Program-made: the position numbers and the translations under genes
NCBI GenBank assembly: GCA_013396915.1
Contig: VWZL01001361.1
Span: 828,740 to 892,739, forward strand
Direction of reading: 5' to 3'
DNA from: Stercorarius parasiticus
Taxonomy: Eukaryota; Chordata; Aves; Charadriiformes; Stercorariidae
Length of the DNA: 64,000 nt
Shown here: one piece after another, positions 62,801 through 64,000 of the stretch
Position numbering within the stretch: the stretch's first letter is position 1
How the letters are laid out: every line of letters starts with the position of its first letter
Notes under the pieces: generated by a model
Database searches by the model: none
What the model saw: the letters and a program-made list of their open reading frames with translations, nothing else
What the model was told of the DNA's origin: nothing

Positions 62801-64000
62801 GCTGTGACGGTGGAGGTGATGTCACTTAGCATCATGACACGGCTATAAATTCTGGTATAGAAGTTACAAGGTCAAACTGTTTATCCCTAAATACCTGAGC
62901 ATCCTAGTAACAAACGCTTACGCCTGACTGCACTAGACTTGTAATGCTGCGTTAGTTGTTGATTTGTTGTCAAAAAGTTGTGACTGCCCCTACCCAAAGT
63001 TATCTTCTTGAGAAGTTTTCTTTTTTTGCACTTGGAAGCTTTTGGAAACCAGGTGATAGAGTTACAGCTAGCACGGGCAAGAGCACACAACTAAAACTGT
63101 GGAGCAGGAGCCCAACTCTTAACTGTGGATCACGTGCCATCTCAGGACCTAGGTGGGATCCATCAGCTGTTGAGACGACTTACATACAGATTTCAAAGCA
63201 GTTAGCAAACCTGGAAAAGTGTATTTCTGACAAGCGCACATATTTAGCTGTAATTCAGATGCTATATGTGGTATTACTGATACTATTGGCAATAAAATGT
63301 ACAAAAAATCACTGGATTCCCCAAATTCATCATATTGTCTTCACTTAAATAATATGCTGGAGGAAGAGTGTCCTTCAGTGGGACTTCTTTTTCTGAGGAC
63401 ATTTTCCCCCCCTATTTACATGTCATTTCAAGTTCTCAATAATACCACACTCGCTCATTACAGATGGTTTTTTTTCCATAAAATCTTTTTTTTTCAGTGT
63501 TACAATTCTCACTCTGTTGCATGCCCTTCCATCTTCCATTTACTTTCCATGCATCCTATGTTTGCCCTCATAGCCTTTCTTACTCCCTTGATGCCCCCTT
63601 CTAGTTTTCTGATTCTTTTATGTTTCCTCTGATTCTTTAAAATTTCCTGTAGATTGATTCCATGCATTTTCTCTTTTTGCCTGTCCTTAACCTCATTTTC
63701 CAGGTCCTTTGTGTTTTCCCCATGCATTCCTAACTTTCACAGTGGAAAAAATGGCATCTGTCTTCACTGAGACCAGTGTGTGTTCTGTCTCATTAAAAAA
63801 AAAAAAAAAAAAAAAGGCATTTCAGTTCAGTTTTATGAAGAAGAAAGACAAAATAGCCCCAAGGGTGCTTCTGGCATTGATTCCTTTTGAAGGTAAAGGG
63901 AGGAATTGCAATTTTGAAGTTAGAAGCTTTGTTATATAAAAATGGAAAAACCAAGCTACCATGTGCGTTTGCAAGAAAGAACTGTTAGGTCTACCATCCG
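62159..64000. other. Presumed intron 1 of the unidentified right-hand gene
   Basis: GC-rich to about 62800, then AT-rich. No exon with paired splice signals was found. The plus frames at 62956-63632 have no domain. Confidence 0.35.
63795..63815. repeat. Poly(A) run
   Basis: Twenty-one uninterrupted A, preceded by CATT. No upstream gene-derived sequence was recognised, so a processed pseudogene tail is not supported. Confidence 0.9.

Noticed and set aside
62063..62835. Long minus frames of 175 and 223 codons in the right-hand CpG island
   Set aside because: Arg/Pro/Gly-rich, present in several frames at once, no splice or homology support.
63795..63815. Processed pseudogene suggested by a 21-base A-run
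   Set aside because: No intronless coding sequence or polyadenylation signal upstream of the run.
1..64000. Bacterial-type systems, CRISPR arrays, tRNA or rRNA genes
   Set aside because: Scanned for spaced direct repeats and for recognisable RNA-gene text; none seen, and the window is plainly vertebrate nuclear DNA.

Overview
The window is vertebrate nuclear DNA, almost certainly from a bird. It carries several 3'-end copies of the avian CR1 LINE, long introns with GT-AG junctions, GC-rich CpG-island promoters and AATAAA polyadenylation signals. One 292-base run of N and one isolated N show a draft assembly. The species cannot be told from the sequence alone. I translated the exons by eye and compared them with the human proteins as I remember them; no search was run.

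Layout, left to right. 1-1100: AT-rich sequence that looks like the last exon and 3' UTR of an unidentified plus-strand gene. 1100-11160: repeat-bearing DNA with three CR1 copies, a possible solo retroviral LTR, and no gene I can support. 11165-12830: two phase-compatible minus-strand exons of an unidentified gene. 14290-14830: CpG island. 14560-22266 (+): TRIM45 in six exons, with the RING-coding 5' part absent at a single N. 22430-28499: no gene seen. 28500-39153 (+): VTCN1 (B7-H4), five exons, complete, 281 residues. 39154-41920: VTCN1 3' UTR and a short tail-to-tail spacer. 59948-42206 (-): CTC1, 23 coding exons, complete, 1266 residues. 59100-60450: CTC1 CpG-island promoter with an exact RFX X-box match. 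60450-61860: no gene seen. 61860-62800: a further CpG island with a candidate first coding exon of an unknown plus-strand gene at 62120-62158.

The three recognised genes are functionally unrelated. TRIM45 is a TRIM-family E3 ligase with a filamin repeat. VTCN1 is a B7-family inhibitory ligand of T cells. CTC1 is the large subunit of the CST telomere and replication complex. TRIM45 and VTCN1 are neighbours in mammals too, but CTC1 lies on a different chromosome in human (17p13.1 against 1p13), so its position next to VTCN1 is the most notable structural point. No unknown multi-gene system was found. The observations most worth following are the missing RING exon part, the unidentified minus-strand gene, the X-boxes and the CTC1 neighbourhood.
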